From Pseudomonadota bacterium (GTDB lineage Bacteria; Pseudomonadota; Alphaproteobacteria; Rhizobiales; Beijerinckiaceae), in the NCBI GenBank assembly GCA_023386155.1, contig JAEWKH010000021.1, positions 31,583 to 95,582 of the forward strand: a DNA stretch of 64,000 nt, given 5' to 3'. Positions 53,922 through 62,882 of this stretch are shown here, one piece after another; positions within the stretch are counted from its first letter, which is position 1, and each line of letters begins with the position of its first letter. The notes under the pieces were generated by a model. It saw only the letters and a list, made by a program, of their open reading frames with translations, made no database searches and had not been told where the DNA came from. The position numbers and the translations under genes were made by a program.

Positions 53922-53964
53922 GCAGCTAATCTGATCAGACTTGTTAAAGGTGGGTCATGCCAAG

Positions 53965-54513
53965 ATGATACCATTGCAACGAACTGAAAATGCCCAAGCT
54001 GGAGCCGCTTGTTCCAGGATGGGCAAACCTGATGGCACACGGGTCGCGCTTTTTGTGGGCCTTGCCCTGTACCTGATCGTGCTCACGGCGGACGTCCTGC
54101 TAGTTATGGGTCCGCCCCCCATCATCCACGGCTTCCTGCTCTATGGTGCAACGGCGCTTACCGGTTATTTGCGAAAGAGGTTGCCCCTGCGCGACGTGGC
54201 GCGCTTGGTCGCCCTCGGACCCGAGTGCGCGTGGGAGGTTGCCCAAAATACAGACACGGTCATTGACCGCTATCGGGCGACGAATATCGCTCTCGAATAT
54301 TGTGGCAACAGTGTCATCAACTTGGTCACGGACATTGGTTCGACGGTGGCCGGCTTTAGGGTTGCCCGCTCTTGTCCGGCTTGGCTGACAGTGATGCGGG
54401 CCCTGCTCATGGAACTGATCGTCAGATACTGGATCCGAGATAACCTCATTCTCAACATCATTATGTTGATCTATCCCGGAGTGGCGATCAACCAGTGGCA
54501 AGGGGCGTGCTGA
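53965..54513 (+). CDS. UPF0314/DUF2585-like membrane protein, internally shortened
   Basis: About 182 residues of the UPF0314 (DUF2585) family, an alphaproteobacterial inner-membrane protein of unknown role. Family landmarks remain: a first membrane helix ending LLVMG, then IIHGFLLYGATAL, WEVAQNTDTVIDRYRAT, CGNSVINLVTDI, IRDNLILNIIMLIYPGVA and a final WQ. As I remember the family, about 35 residues with a CxCG motif and a DWY(T/S)xSH motif separate the first helix from IIHGF. Here VMGPPP runs straight into IIHGF in frame, so that segment is deleted. The start is uncertain; an upstream TTG and a downstream ATG at 54019 are possible. Confidence 0.7.
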   Translation: MIPLQRTENAQAGAACSRMGKPDGTRVALFVGLALYLIVLTADVLLVMGPPPIIHGFLLYGATALTGYLRKRLPLRDVARLVALGPECAWEVAQNTDTVIDRYRATNIALEYCGNSVINLVTDIGSTVAGFRVARSCPAWLTVMRALLMELIVRYWIRDNLILNIIMLIYPGVAINQWQGAC

Positions 54514-54574
54514 CCGAGCTGCCGTCAAACGGATTCGAACACCTTGATATCTTCAAGCTGTCGGCCTGCCAGGA

Positions 54575-55054
54575 CTACTCGCGTGATCTCAGTTCGGCGA
54601 TGGCGGCAATCAACCCGGATCGATACTTCTCGCGCAGAAGCGCAACTACATTACTGGAGCTGGTCCGGCCGATCCGCTTGATCAGGAAACGGTTCAGACC
54701 GTCCTGCCTTGCACGGCATCGATCAAGTGCTTGCTCCGCAAGCCGCTCCTCCGTCTGGTTCGCCTGGAGTCTCCCGTTGATGAAGGTCGCGGCACAGACC
54801 TGCCATTGATCGTTCAAAGCTCTCGCCTCCTCATAGACGATTAGAGGGTCGAATTCGTCAGCTTGGACTGCGAGACCGCCAGTCAAGGCCGCGACCAGAC
54901 CTCCAAAAGCGAGTAGGCCCTGCCATCCGCTTAATCGAGTGCGAGCGGAAATTCTGATTTCCCGCCGTCTGACCAATGCAGGAGAGCGACGTGCAGGGTG
55001 CCGCAGAAGGACACTAGGGTGACAACGGGTAAGAGCAAATGGGATGTCATGCAT
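54575..55054 (-). CDS. Hypothetical secreted protein downstream of TetR
   Basis: About 159 residues. A basic N-terminal stretch leads to a hydrophobic signal-like segment (GLLAFGGLVAALTGGLAVQA) followed by DEFDP, suggesting cleavage after AVQA and a mature protein of about 95 residues. The mature part is helical (IVYEEARALNDQWQVCAATF, RLAEQALDRCRARQDGLNRF) with two cysteines that could pair. No family is recognised. It overlaps the TetR stop by 8 bp, so it may share its transcript. The start is uncertain. Confidence 0.5.
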   Translation of the reverse strand: MHDIPFALTRCHPSVLLRHPARRSPALVRRREIRISARTRLSGWQGLLAFGGLVAALTGGLAVQADEFDPLIVYEEARALNDQWQVCAATFINGRLQANQTEERLAEQALDRCRARQDGLNRFLIKRIGRTSSSNVVALLREKYRSGLIAAIAELRSRE

Positions 55055-55700
55055 GATGATGCGCGCCGTTTGAAATTCCTGATGCACGAAGCGCCTGCTT
55101 GACCCAAGCGGAGCAATCCACCCCCGTATTCCGGGGCCGGCCGGGCATGAGAACGCGCTCCGCCGCATGCGCCAGACACCACCTTGTGAACTGTTCGGCT
55201 GTGGCATGACTGTCCTGGATCTGGATGCCACCAGCATCCCCATGAGTATCGAGATACTCTGCAATCCTTTCTACGGTCGGACCAAGGCTTCGCGTCAGGA
55301 ACTCCTCACCGAGATTGGGGAACCGACCGACGGCTCCAATGATCAGGCGCAGGGTCATCACCGTGGTCGAGGCTTCCATGACCTGAAGAATGGCAATTCC
55401 GATCGGCATAAGAGCAGAGACTGAGTTGGGCTCCTCCAGGTTGGGCGAGGGCAGCTTTCCTGCGACGCGTGATGCTTCCACGTCGATCAGCGATTTGAGC
55501 AGGTCATCTTTGTTATGGAAGTGGTTGTAGAGCGTGCCCTTCGAGACTCCGGCCTGGACGGCGATCCCCTCCATGCTGGCATCTGCATAGCCGTTTTGGA
55601 AGAAGATCTGTCGCGCACCGTCGAGGATCTGGCGTTTCTTGCAGACGATCCGAGGATTAGAGCTTGATCCTTTATTCAAGGAAGGAATGTTACCGAGCAT
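55047..55700 (-). CDS. TetR/AcrR-family regulator
   Basis: A 217-residue regulator with an N-terminal TetR helix-turn-helix (RQILDGARQIFFQNGYADAS, GIAVQAGVSKGTLYNHF, about 23-65) and a C-terminal domain of the AefR-like type with FPNLGEEFLTRS. It likely represses a gene nearby; no palindrome was located next to it. It is followed by the short secreted protein. The divergent pump genes are further away and have their own TetR. Confidence 0.9.
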   Translation of the reverse strand: MLGNIPSLNKGSSSNPRIVCKKRQILDGARQIFFQNGYADASMEGIAVQAGVSKGTLYNHFHNKDDLLKSLIDVEASRVAGKLPSPNLEEPNSVSALMPIGIAILQVMEASTTVMTLRLIIGAVGRFPNLGEEFLTRSLGPTVERIAEYLDTHGDAGGIQIQDSHATAEQFTRWCLAHAAERVLMPGRPRNTGVDCSAWVKQALRASGISNGAHHHA

Positions 55701-55856
55701 GATTCATCCTAGAGATCTGTGACGTTGATGCGAATGAGCCCTGGCTGCGGCGGCCAGGGCTCGACGGGACGCTGATGGAGCCTGCGTGGAGGGTGCACAG
55801 GTTCGCAATCTAGGCGTCCCGCATTCGGCGTCCGCAGTTGGACGGCTTCGGGACCC

Positions 55857-57521
55857 TCACCCGAGCATCCGAAGGGGCGTCTTCTCCGCTCCTTGCTCAA
55901 CTCGTGACCGGGGTTGTAGCTCGACCGTTCGCGTTAACTTCGTAGTCTGCGATTTCGCATATCGGCCCAGGCCGATTTTGATGGCCACCAGCACAGGCGC
56001 GGCGACGACGAAGAGCAGGGCGACGGCGTTGAACGCCGTATCGAAGGCGATGACCGTGGACTGGCCCGCGACGGCCCGGCCCAGCAGGCTCAGGGCGGCG
56101 CGGCTCGCCGCGCCGGCATCCATGCCTCTTGCCAGCAGCATGGCTGTCGTGTTCGCTAATCTTTCAGCGCTCGCCGGAGAGCCTGGCGTGACGTGGGAGC
56201 CAAGCACCGCTGCGTTGGCTGTGACGTTGTGATCGATCAGCGTCTGGAGCCCGGCGACTCCCAGGAGACCACCGAGCTGGCGACCTGAGTTGAAGAGACC
56301 GATGGCGAAAGCAAGATTGTTGCCGGTGAGATTGCCGAAGGCAATCAGAGTGATCGACAGAAACAGGAAGCCGAGGCCAAAGCCGCGCAGAAGAATGGCG
56401 TTCATCATGTCGTCCGCACCGCTTTCGCTTGTCGAGCCGGACAGCATCCACATGGCGGCCATGATCATCAGAATTCCAAAGGGCACGGTCGCGAACGGAG
56501 GAACACGACGCGCCTGCATGAGGAAGGCTGCGAGAAAGAGGGTGGCGACGAAGAGGGCGCTGCTCGGCAACAGGAGCAGGCCCGCATCGGTCGGTGTAAA
56601 GGCGAGGACGGAGACGGCAAAGGAGGGTATCAGGAACGCGCTTCCGAACAGCGCGGCACCGGCCACGAAACTGACGATGAAAGCGAACGTAAAATCCTCG
56701 GATCGGAACGCCGTCCCATCGAGTAGGCCCGGGCCGTTGGCCATGGCTTGATGGCCGAGAAAGGCCAGCAACGAGGTTGCGCCGCTCACGGTCAGCCACA
56801 GAATGCGCGGCTCCGCAAACCAGTCCCACCGGCTGCCCTGACTGAGCACATAGGTGAAGCAGAAGAGAGCGATGGACATCAGCGAGAAGCCTATCCAGTC
56901 GAACGGACGGGGCGCGACCTTTGCGGGAGGTCCCGCATCAACCATCAGCAGCAGCCCGGCGGCCGCAAGAGCGACCGGAACGACACTGAAGAAGATCCAC
57001 GTCCAGGAATGCGTGTCGAGCAGCCAGCCTTGAAGGGCAGGGGCGATCGTCCCGGGGGCGACGACGGATCCTACCGCAAACAGGGCTTGCAGGATCGGCT
57101 GGCGGGATCGCGGATAGGTGAGGAACAGGAGGGCCTGGCCTGAAACAAGGAGGATGCCGCCGGACAGGCCCTGCAGAACGCGAAGCGTGACCAGCAGGTC
57201 CAACCGTGCCGTGAGGGCGGCCCAGCCGCAGGCTGCACCCATGAGGAGGGTCGCTCCGGTGATCAGGCTGCGCGGGTTGATCCGGGTCATCAGCCAGGGA
57301 GCGGCGATGAAGCCGATCAGCTTAAAGGCGGTGTAGCCGACATCCAGCCAGGCGAACTCGTCCGGCGTTGCATAGGTGTCACCGATGATGTCACCCCGCC
57401 CGAGCGACAGGATGGTGCCAGCGATCGCTTCGGTCAGCGCGGCTAGCACAATGCCTGTGACGAGAAGGAGGCCTGCCGCAGGCTCAGCGCGGCTCCGCAG
57501 GACGACGACCGCCGAGGTCAT
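55857..57521 (-). CDS. DHA2-family MFS multidrug efflux transporter (EmrB type)
   Basis: A 554-residue protein with about 14 membrane segments typical of EmrB/QacA drug:H+ antiporters. Residues around VLQGLSGGILLVSGQ match the motif C-like area, and the sequence is long and hydrophobic throughout to about residue 510. With the membrane-fusion protein encoded just upstream it forms an EmrAB-type pump that exports hydrophobic toxins. Its ATG overlaps the emrA-type stop by 4 bp. Confidence 0.9.
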   Translation of the reverse strand: MTSAVVVLRSRAEPAAGLLLVTGIVLAALTEAIAGTILSLGRGDIIGDTYATPDEFAWLDVGYTAFKLIGFIAAPWLMTRINPRSLITGATLLMGAACGWAALTARLDLLVTLRVLQGLSGGILLVSGQALLFLTYPRSRQPILQALFAVGSVVAPGTIAPALQGWLLDTHSWTWIFFSVVPVALAAAGLLLMVDAGPPAKVAPRPFDWIGFSLMSIALFCFTYVLSQGSRWDWFAEPRILWLTVSGATSLLAFLGHQAMANGPGLLDGTAFRSEDFTFAFIVSFVAGAALFGSAFLIPSFAVSVLAFTPTDAGLLLLPSSALFVATLFLAAFLMQARRVPPFATVPFGILMIMAAMWMLSGSTSESGADDMMNAILLRGFGLGFLFLSITLIAFGNLTGNNLAFAIGLFNSGRQLGGLLGVAGLQTLIDHNVTANAAVLGSHVTPGSPASAERLANTTAMLLARGMDAGAASRAALSLLGRAVAGQSTVIAFDTAFNAVALLFVVAAPVLVAIKIGLGRYAKSQTTKLTRTVELQPRSRVEQGAEKTPLRMLG

Positions 57522-58552
57522 GAGCCGCTTCCTTCCGTGATCTCGACACGCGCGGACAGGCCGGGCACGAGGCGGCCAGGCAAGGGATTGCTGGAAAACC
57601 GGATCTTAACCGGGACGCGCTGGACGACGCGTACGAAGTTGCCTGTCGCATTGTCTGCGGGGAGCAGGCTGAAGGCGGAGCCGCTTCCCGGCGCGAAGCT
57701 GTCCACGACCCCCTCGAGCGCCTCGCTCGGATAGCCGTCCACCGTGATCCGAGCGTGCTGACCGGGTCGGATATGTTCGAGCTGAGTCTCCTTGAAGTTC
57801 GCCACGATCCAGACATCCGCCACCGGGACGATGTCGAGCAAGGCCGTGCCCGGCGCGACCAGCCGTCCGATGCGAACCTGGCGGTTGCCGATCACCCCGC
57901 CGACCGGCGCACGGACTACGGTGTTGTCCAGATCGATCTGGGCGAGATCGCGTGCGGCCTGTGCCTGCGCAACGGCCGCCACGGCAGCTTCGCGTTGCGT
58001 GGCAAGGACGGCGATGCGACGCTGCTGGGCCTCCACTGTTGCGGCCGCCGCCGATACGCCCGCCTCGGCGCGCGATCGGGCTGCATCGCTCTCATCGATC
58101 TGCGCTTGACTGACGGCATTGCTGCGGATGAGCTGGCGGTGGCGATCCGAGGCTTTGGTCGCGCGGTTCAACTCGGCCTCCGCCGATTGCTTCTGGGCCT
58201 CTGCCTGCCGGATGAGGGCATGCTGAAGTTCGCTCTCCGCATCGACATTGGTCAGGCGAGCTTGAGCCGCCTCGATATTGGCAACGGCCTGCGCGAGCCG
58301 CGCGCGGTAATCGCGGTCGTCGATGCGGAACAACACGTCGCCCGCCTGGACGGTCTGGTTGTCCTCAATGTCGACGGCCGTGACATACCCCGCGACTTTA
58401 GCGGCAAGCGAGGTCACATCGCCCCGGACATACGCGTTGTCGGTCGATGTTGCATCGCTCGAGTGTGCCCAACTCCACCCTGCTGCAGGGATGGCAACGG
58501 CGCCGAGGCATAGCAGCAGGCCAATTCGCTTCTTCTTGCTGAGATGCGCCAT
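57518..58552 (-). CDS. EmrA/HlyD-type membrane-fusion protein
   Basis: A 344-residue periplasmic adaptor. An N-terminal membrane anchor (about 8-28) leads to a lipoyl-like half (TSLAAKVAGYVTAVDIEDNQ, VQAGDVLFRIDDRDY), a long alanine-rich coiled-coil hairpin (about 80-200) and the second lipoyl half (APVGGVIGNRQVRIGRLVAP) with beta-barrel. It bridges the inner-membrane transporter to an outer-membrane channel. Two TetR operators lie in its promoter, the nearest starting 11 bp before the ATG. Confidence 0.92.
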   Translation of the reverse strand: MAHLSKKKRIGLLLCLGAVAIPAAGWSWAHSSDATSTDNAYVRGDVTSLAAKVAGYVTAVDIEDNQTVQAGDVLFRIDDRDYRARLAQAVANIEAAQARLTNVDAESELQHALIRQAEAQKQSAEAELNRATKASDRHRQLIRSNAVSQAQIDESDAARSRAEAGVSAAAATVEAQQRRIAVLATQREAAVAAVAQAQAARDLAQIDLDNTVVRAPVGGVIGNRQVRIGRLVAPGTALLDIVPVADVWIVANFKETQLEHIRPGQHARITVDGYPSEALEGVVDSFAPGSGSAFSLLPADNATGNFVRVVQRVPVKIRFSSNPLPGRLVPGLSARVEITEGSGS

Positions 58553-58562
58553 GGCGCCCTCC

Positions 58563-58578
58563 GGTAATATACGTTACC
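58563..58578. promoter_or_regulatory. TetR operator 1 (emrA promoter)
   Basis: GGTAA, six bases, TTACC. It begins 11 bp upstream of the emrA-type start codon, so binding would block the leader or transcription start. Two more copies lie in the same intergenic region. Confidence 0.75.
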
Positions 58579-58590
58579 ACAGACATGTAC

Positions 58591-58606
58591 GGTAATGATT
58601 GTTACC
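58591..58606. promoter_or_regulatory. TetR operator 2 (emrA promoter)
   Basis: GGTAA, six bases, TTACC, with the arms extended by a C/G pair (CGGTAA and TTACCG). Centre-to-centre distance from operator 1 is 28 bp, just under three helical turns. Confidence 0.75.
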
Positions 58607-58780
58607 GGTCAAGGGAAGCTCACCGACGGCGCCAGCTGCCCTTGATCGCGGCCAGCGCATTTCCCTTGATGATGTCATCCCCTCGACGATCCAGCCAGTA
58701 TTCGAATAGCCAGGAGAGCCTCGCGCTAAATTCAGGACGGCTAGACCAAAGGTTAGCCTGGAGCCTTCGTTGACAGGAGT

Positions 58781-58796
58781 GGTAACGAACATTACC
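58781..58796. promoter_or_regulatory. TetR operator 3 (tetR promoter)
   Basis: GGTAA, six bases, TTACC, 29 bp upstream of the TetR start. It suggests autoregulation of the regulator by the same operator sequence as the pump genes. Confidence 0.75.
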
Positions 58797-58824
58797 TTCG
58801 CAGCAAAAGTGGTGCGGAGAGAGG

Positions 58825-59460
58825 TTGGCAACTGTGCCGGCAGCAAAGTCAACTCGGCCTAGCGGCCGTCGGGAAGCCCTCCTGCAAGCGGCGGCCGAGG
58901 TCTTTTTCGAGCAAGGCTACGCAGCGACGAGCATCGACGCGATCATCGAACGCGCCGGTGGATCGAAACGCACCATCTACAATGAATTCGGTAGCAAAGA
59001 GGGGCTCTTCCTGGCCATCGTTGCCGCAAATGTGGAGGAGGCGTTATCGCTCTTGGCGATTGAGGAGATCGATGGACAGGATTTGCGAAAAACGCTCACC
59101 GCTTTCGGTCAGCAGCTTATGACCATTTACATGTCACCCGCCTTGATCGGCATTTATCGCGTGGCTGTCACCGAGGCCAATCGCTTTCCTAAGCTTGTGA
59201 AATCCTTCTACGAACAAGGACCGGGCCGGGCCACCTCCCGACTCGCCGAGGTCCTCGACGGCGCCAGGAGGCGAGGGGACATCCGTACGGACGACTGCTT
59301 GCGCATTGCCGGACATTTCGTCAGCATGATCCGAGACAACCTTCACCTGCAGGTGGTTCTTGGACTGCGCCCGCCGCCATCGAAAAAAGAAATGCAGGCC
59401 GCGGTCACTTCGGCCGTCGAGGTCTTTTTGAACGGGGTTCGATCTAGCCAGGACAAGTAG
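58825..59460 (+). CDS. TetR/AcrR-family regulator of the efflux pump
   Basis: A 211-residue regulator. The helix-turn-helix is clear (LLQAAAEVFFEQGYAATSID, IIERAGGSKRTIYNEFGSKE), and the C-terminal domain is of the AcrR/TetR_C type seen with efflux pumps (MTIYMSPALIGIYRVAVTEA). It is divergent from the emrA-type gene across 272 bp containing three copies of GGTAAN6TTACC, so it is the probable repressor of the pump and of itself. The 3' end overlaps the convergent cyclase gene by 17 bp. Confidence 0.92.
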   Translation: MATVPAAKSTRPSGRREALLQAAAEVFFEQGYAATSIDAIIERAGGSKRTIYNEFGSKEGLFLAIVAANVEEALSLLAIEEIDGQDLRKTLTAFGQQLMTIYMSPALIGIYRVAVTEANRFPKLVKSFYEQGPGRATSRLAEVLDGARRRGDIRTDDCLRIAGHFVSMIRDNLHLQVVLGLRPPPSKKEMQAAVTSAVEVFLNGVRSSQDK

Positions 59461-60694
59461 GCGATAGCCGGGCGCCTGTGTTGCAGCAGCCGACGCCATG
59501 ACTGTACGGGCGGTCGACCCGATCGGCAACCACGGCGAAAACCTCGTGCTCTCCGACCAACCCTTTGAGCTCGAACCGGCCGATCGTCCGGGTGGACGTA
59601 CCTGGCAGGGCAGAGGCGAAGGTTCCAGAGCACACCACCGTTTCGCCCGTCGCCTTGGCGATCCCCTCCAGCCGGCTGACCATATTCACTGCCGGTCCGA
59701 CCGCGGTAAAGTCCAGGCGATCGCGGCTGCCGATATTACCGTACATCACGGATCCGGCGTGCAACGCCGCGACGAAGGGCGGCAGATCTTCCGCCCGGGC
59801 CGCCAAGACCCGCGACGCGGCCCGCACGGCAGCCGAACAGGCGGAGGAGCAACCGCCATCGCTGACCCGAAAGATCGACAAAACCCCATCTCCGACAAAC
59901 TTGAGAACGTCGCCTCCCTCCGCCCGCACGGCATCGACAACGGCTTCGAAATAGCGTCCCAGCGTGGCCAGAAGGTCCGACGGCGATGCCGTGAGCGAGA
60001 GGGGCGTGAACCCGCGCATATCCGTGAGTAGGATGGCCGCTTCCGTCTCAATGATGTCGCCGCGGCGGATTGCACCCGCTTGCACGCCCGCCGCCGGGCC
60101 CTCGCCAAGGAAGGTGGCCAGCAGGCTTGCCGTGGAGCGGCGCATGGCAATGGCTTCCAGGGCAGCCGAAAGGGGAACGGCGAGGTCCTCGATCAGAGTG
60201 ATATGGTTCTCGGCAAACCCGCTGGCGTGCCGCGTGGCAAACATCGCTGCCTGGATGATCCCGTTGCCGAACGTCACCGGCACTCCGAGATAGTCGGTAA
60301 AGCCGGCATTCGCCAACTCCCGGAGAACGGTATGACTCTCGGGCTCAAGCCGATCGAGCCGCTGCCGGAACCAGGTTTGGGTCTCCATGACATGTTGATA
60401 TGGGCTGCCGATATAAGCAGAGGTATCGAGCACAGCGTGGGGGATGGTAAAAATCTCGGCCGCCGTTTCCGGCGTCCAGATGATGCCCCAGGCGGTCAGC
60501 AGCGGGTTGTCGACGCGCATACCAATCCGCAGTCGGTGCAACGGAACGCCCATCGCGGTCAACCACTGTGCAAGTCCGGAGGTGACCGCAACCGCGTCGC
60601 CGGACAGGCGCGCCGGGCCGATCAACCATGCCGCGAGTTCTTCCCTCTGGCGTCTCCAGGCGGCTGAGGCTGCGGTTCTGTGAAATGGCACCAT
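59444..60694 (-). CDS. Class III adenylate cyclase with N-terminal sensory domain
   Basis: A 416-residue protein. The N-terminal 200 residues form a GAF-like or related sensory region. The C-terminal cyclase homology domain has the metal aspartates in AILLTDMRGFTPLS and KFVGDGVLSIF, the adenine-selecting lysine in DVLKFVGDG, and the transition-state residues in GPAVNMVSRLEG. Adenylate cyclase activity is therefore likely, although the signal is unknown. Alpha-proteobacteria often carry many such cyclases. The start at 60694 (MVPFHRTAAS) is a choice; the frame remains open to 60760. Confidence 0.88.
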   Translation of the reverse strand: MVPFHRTAASAAWRRQREELAAWLIGPARLSGDAVAVTSGLAQWLTAMGVPLHRLRIGMRVDNPLLTAWGIIWTPETAAEIFTIPHAVLDTSAYIGSPYQHVMETQTWFRQRLDRLEPESHTVLRELANAGFTDYLGVPVTFGNGIIQAAMFATRHASGFAENHITLIEDLAVPLSAALEAIAMRRSTASLLATFLGEGPAAGVQAGAIRRGDIIETEAAILLTDMRGFTPLSLTASPSDLLATLGRYFEAVVDAVRAEGGDVLKFVGDGVLSIFRVSDGGCSSACSAAVRAASRVLAARAEDLPPFVAALHAGSVMYGNIGSRDRLDFTAVGPAVNMVSRLEGIAKATGETVVCSGTFASALPGTSTRTIGRFELKGLVGEHEVFAVVADRVDRPYSHGVGCCNTGARLSPTCPG

Positions 60695-61130
60695 AGCGGC
60701 GATCCTAGATCCTTGGCGATCTACTCTGGCACAAGACACCTCCCATCCGTACCACACCAAAGGACAGGTCGACCTATCCGCTCAAGCCATCCGGACTAGA
60801 CCCGCTGCACGCTATCGATACGCAGGCGCCTGCGTCATCATCATCGCAACCCAATCAGCGGCAGCGCTCTCTCAGCCGCGCCCGAATTGCCTCAAAGCGG
60901 ATGGCCCAATGTTCAACGGCGTCCTGCCAATGTGGAGATCGTTCGAGTGTTTAAGCCAGAGCCGCCTTGTATGGATGCAGACCTTTCCTGTTTGGCAATC
61001 GCCTGTCGGAAACAGCATTTGCTCTGCAAGACCGTCGACGGCTCTGGCGTAGCGGAGAACCCGGTCCGGTAAATTCCAGACCAGGAGCTTGGTGACAGGA
61101 GAAAGGCATAGCACGAGGGAGAGATTGACC
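60695..61130. other. Divergent region between cyclase and small paralogue 1
   Basis: About 435 bp without a convincing gene. It presumably contains the promoters of both neighbours. Confidence 0.35.
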
Positions 61131-61478
61131 ATGCAATACTTGGAAACAGCGCCCACAGGTGTGACTTGGGCGAGACTGGATGCCGACGAGATGGAACGAC
61201 GGATTATCCGGGCCTATGTGCAGCTTGCCTACATCCCTTGGGAGAGAGGAGGCTTCCGCAGTCTGATTGTAGCCCGCCTGAGTTGGCTGGATGTGCGGCT
61301 GACCGAAGTTTCATCCGAGTTTCCGGGCATGCCGCCATTCTGGCTCGACGTGTATTCGAACGCGAGCCAATCCGTCATCGACAGCTATGGATGCTCGGAA
61401 TTCGACGAGGATGACTTGGCCACGGCAGCACAGATGATCCTGAGCGCAGATCTACGGGCGCACGATCTTCGCCATTGA
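61131..61478 (+). CDS. Small conserved-looking protein, paralogue 1
   Basis: A 115-residue soluble protein of no recognised family. It shares a whole-length pattern with the protein at 63490-63831: a helix with E..I.RA.VQL, a strand with L.V.L.E, the block PPFWLDVYSNASQSVIDS and a final LATAAQMILSA helix. The PPFW block and the ASQ..IDS segment are the best-kept parts. GAGGGAGAG upstream of the ATG supports the start. Roles such as a small ligand-binding or antitoxin-like domain cannot be distinguished. Confidence 0.65.
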   Translation: MQYLETAPTGVTWARLDADEMERRIIRAYVQLAYIPWERGGFRSLIVARLSWLDVRLTEVSSEFPGMPPFWLDVYSNASQSVIDSYGCSEFDEDDLATAAQMILSADLRAHDLRH

Positions 61479-61583
61479 TAGCAGGACCGCCCTAAGCCGA
61501 TCGAAGACAGACATCGCCGTGAACGAGGAGTGGAGGCTGTACCACACGGACGCCTGAACGAATAATCAACCGGGGTCAATCAC

Positions 61584-61682
61584 ATGCGACTTGTCATCAT
61601 AGGTTCCGGCTTTGCCAGCATTTACGCGGCACTCTCCGCTGCCCGCCTGCGCGACCTCGAGGAACACATCAGCCAAGAGTAA
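61584..61682 (+). pseudogene. N-terminal fragment of an FAD/NAD(P)-binding oxidoreductase
   Basis: Thirty-two codons give MRLVIIGSGFASIYAALSAA, the dinucleotide-binding GxGxxx start of a flavoprotein, followed by a stop after LEEHISQE. Nothing else of the enzyme remains, so this is debris left by a deletion. Confidence 0.55.
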
Positions 61683-61697
61683 GCGACGAAGGACCTT

Positions 61698-61862
61698 ATG
61701 GCCGAAAAGCAACCGTCGTTGCAACTCGTCTCTTCGGCCCAACTCGGCGGCATCGTGGCCTTCCTGTGTTCGCCTGCGGCAGACCAGATCACGGGCGCGG
61801 CGATTTCCGGCGACGGAGGCTGGACGGCACGGTACCCCCAACGGGGTCTAATAAGGCTCTGA
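61698..61862 (+). pseudogene. C-terminal fragment of a hydroxybutyrate dehydrogenase-like SDR
   Basis: Fifty-four codons starting MAEKQPSLQLVSSAQLGGIV and continuing FLCSPAADQITGAAISGDGG match the C-terminus of 3-hydroxybutyrate-dehydrogenase-type SDRs. The rest of the gene is missing. It lies 16 bp after the flavoprotein fragment, so a deletion may have joined two genes. Confidence 0.6.
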
Positions 61863-62076
61863 AAGACGAATTCCTCGCGGGTACCAGCTGCGGCAGACTG
61901 GCTGACGCGAGGTTATGCGGACCGACAGCTACCTCCCAAGCGCCTGTGTCCGCAGCGACGGCCGGCCTTTTCCTCGGGGCCGGCCGTCGTCATTTTGTCG
62001 GGCCAAACTGCCGCCCTTGCTGCAGGTGAGTAGGCTGCACGAGGGAAGCAGCACCGCCCAATACATGGAGCACGAA

Positions 62077-62601
62077 CTAAAACACGGCTCCGCGCGCTTC
62101 ATTCACCCTCCCCACATGTGTCCGCCGTGTGCGTCGACAATCGAACGGCAGATCGACAGCCGCATGCCTAGGCCAGTCGCCTTGGTCGTATAGACGGTCT
62201 CGAACACGTGCGCCGTCATGGCCATCCTCAGCCAGGCTTGAATCCCGTACGGTAACAAGCACGTCCCCTGTGCCAGCTGTGCCGATGCTGATCAGGATGC
62301 TCCGCTCACGGTCGCTGACGCCGCTTTGGGCTTCAATGGCATTGAGGATCAGATTCAGCATGTCTTGCTGCAGTTGCACGCGATCGCCGCGAATGGGGGG
62401 CAAGCCGTCCGCCATGCCGGCCGTGACGCAGACGGTGTTCTTCATCGCTACAACGCGGGTGAGTTCAATCACCTCGCGAATGGCGCTGTTGATCTCCAGC
62501 AGATCAAGCCGCGGCGGCGCCTTCTGGATGAGGTCACGGATCTGGTGGATGACCTCCCCCGCGTGCTGCTCTTGACGATCTGGGCGAGCAACTGCCGCAC
62601 C
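62077..62601 (-). pseudogene. Histidine kinase pseudogene
   Basis: The minus strand encodes the dimerisation tail and ATPase start of a sensor kinase: VIHQIRDLIQKAPPRLDLLE, INSAIREVIELTR, then DRVQLQQDMLNLILNAIEA. After VTVRDSS the frame shifts, and FETVYTTKATGLGMRLSICR with SIVDAHGGHMWG continues in another frame. The usual GMGLS box reads GMRLS. An in-frame TAA sits at 62602 and no start or PAS domain remains. The relatives are PAS-type kinases common in Rhizobiales. The gene is dead. Confidence 0.75.
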
Positions 62602-62882
62602 TTATCCAGAACGGGCGATCGGTTCGACGAATTGAAGACGGGCTACGAGACCATCTCCGCCGACGGGTTCGAGTTCGGCGGCAGCGCCGAGGGCCTGTCG
62701 AGCTACGGCAACGCCAGAAAGGCTAAACCAAAGTATCGCCCCTATGAACCTTGCGACTGCCGACATAGATGCCGGCATAGTGGGAATCGGGCAGCGGTAA
62801 TTGATATACTACTAATATTCAAAGTCTCTATGGAAGTACCTCTAGACTTTCCAAAGCGATGAATTGGTATCAGGAGGTTGCT

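Noticed and set aside
54520..54540. A GATTCGAA-type T-loop-like string
   Set aside because: No cloverleaf can be drawn around it: acceptor and anticodon arms are missing. It is not a tRNA.
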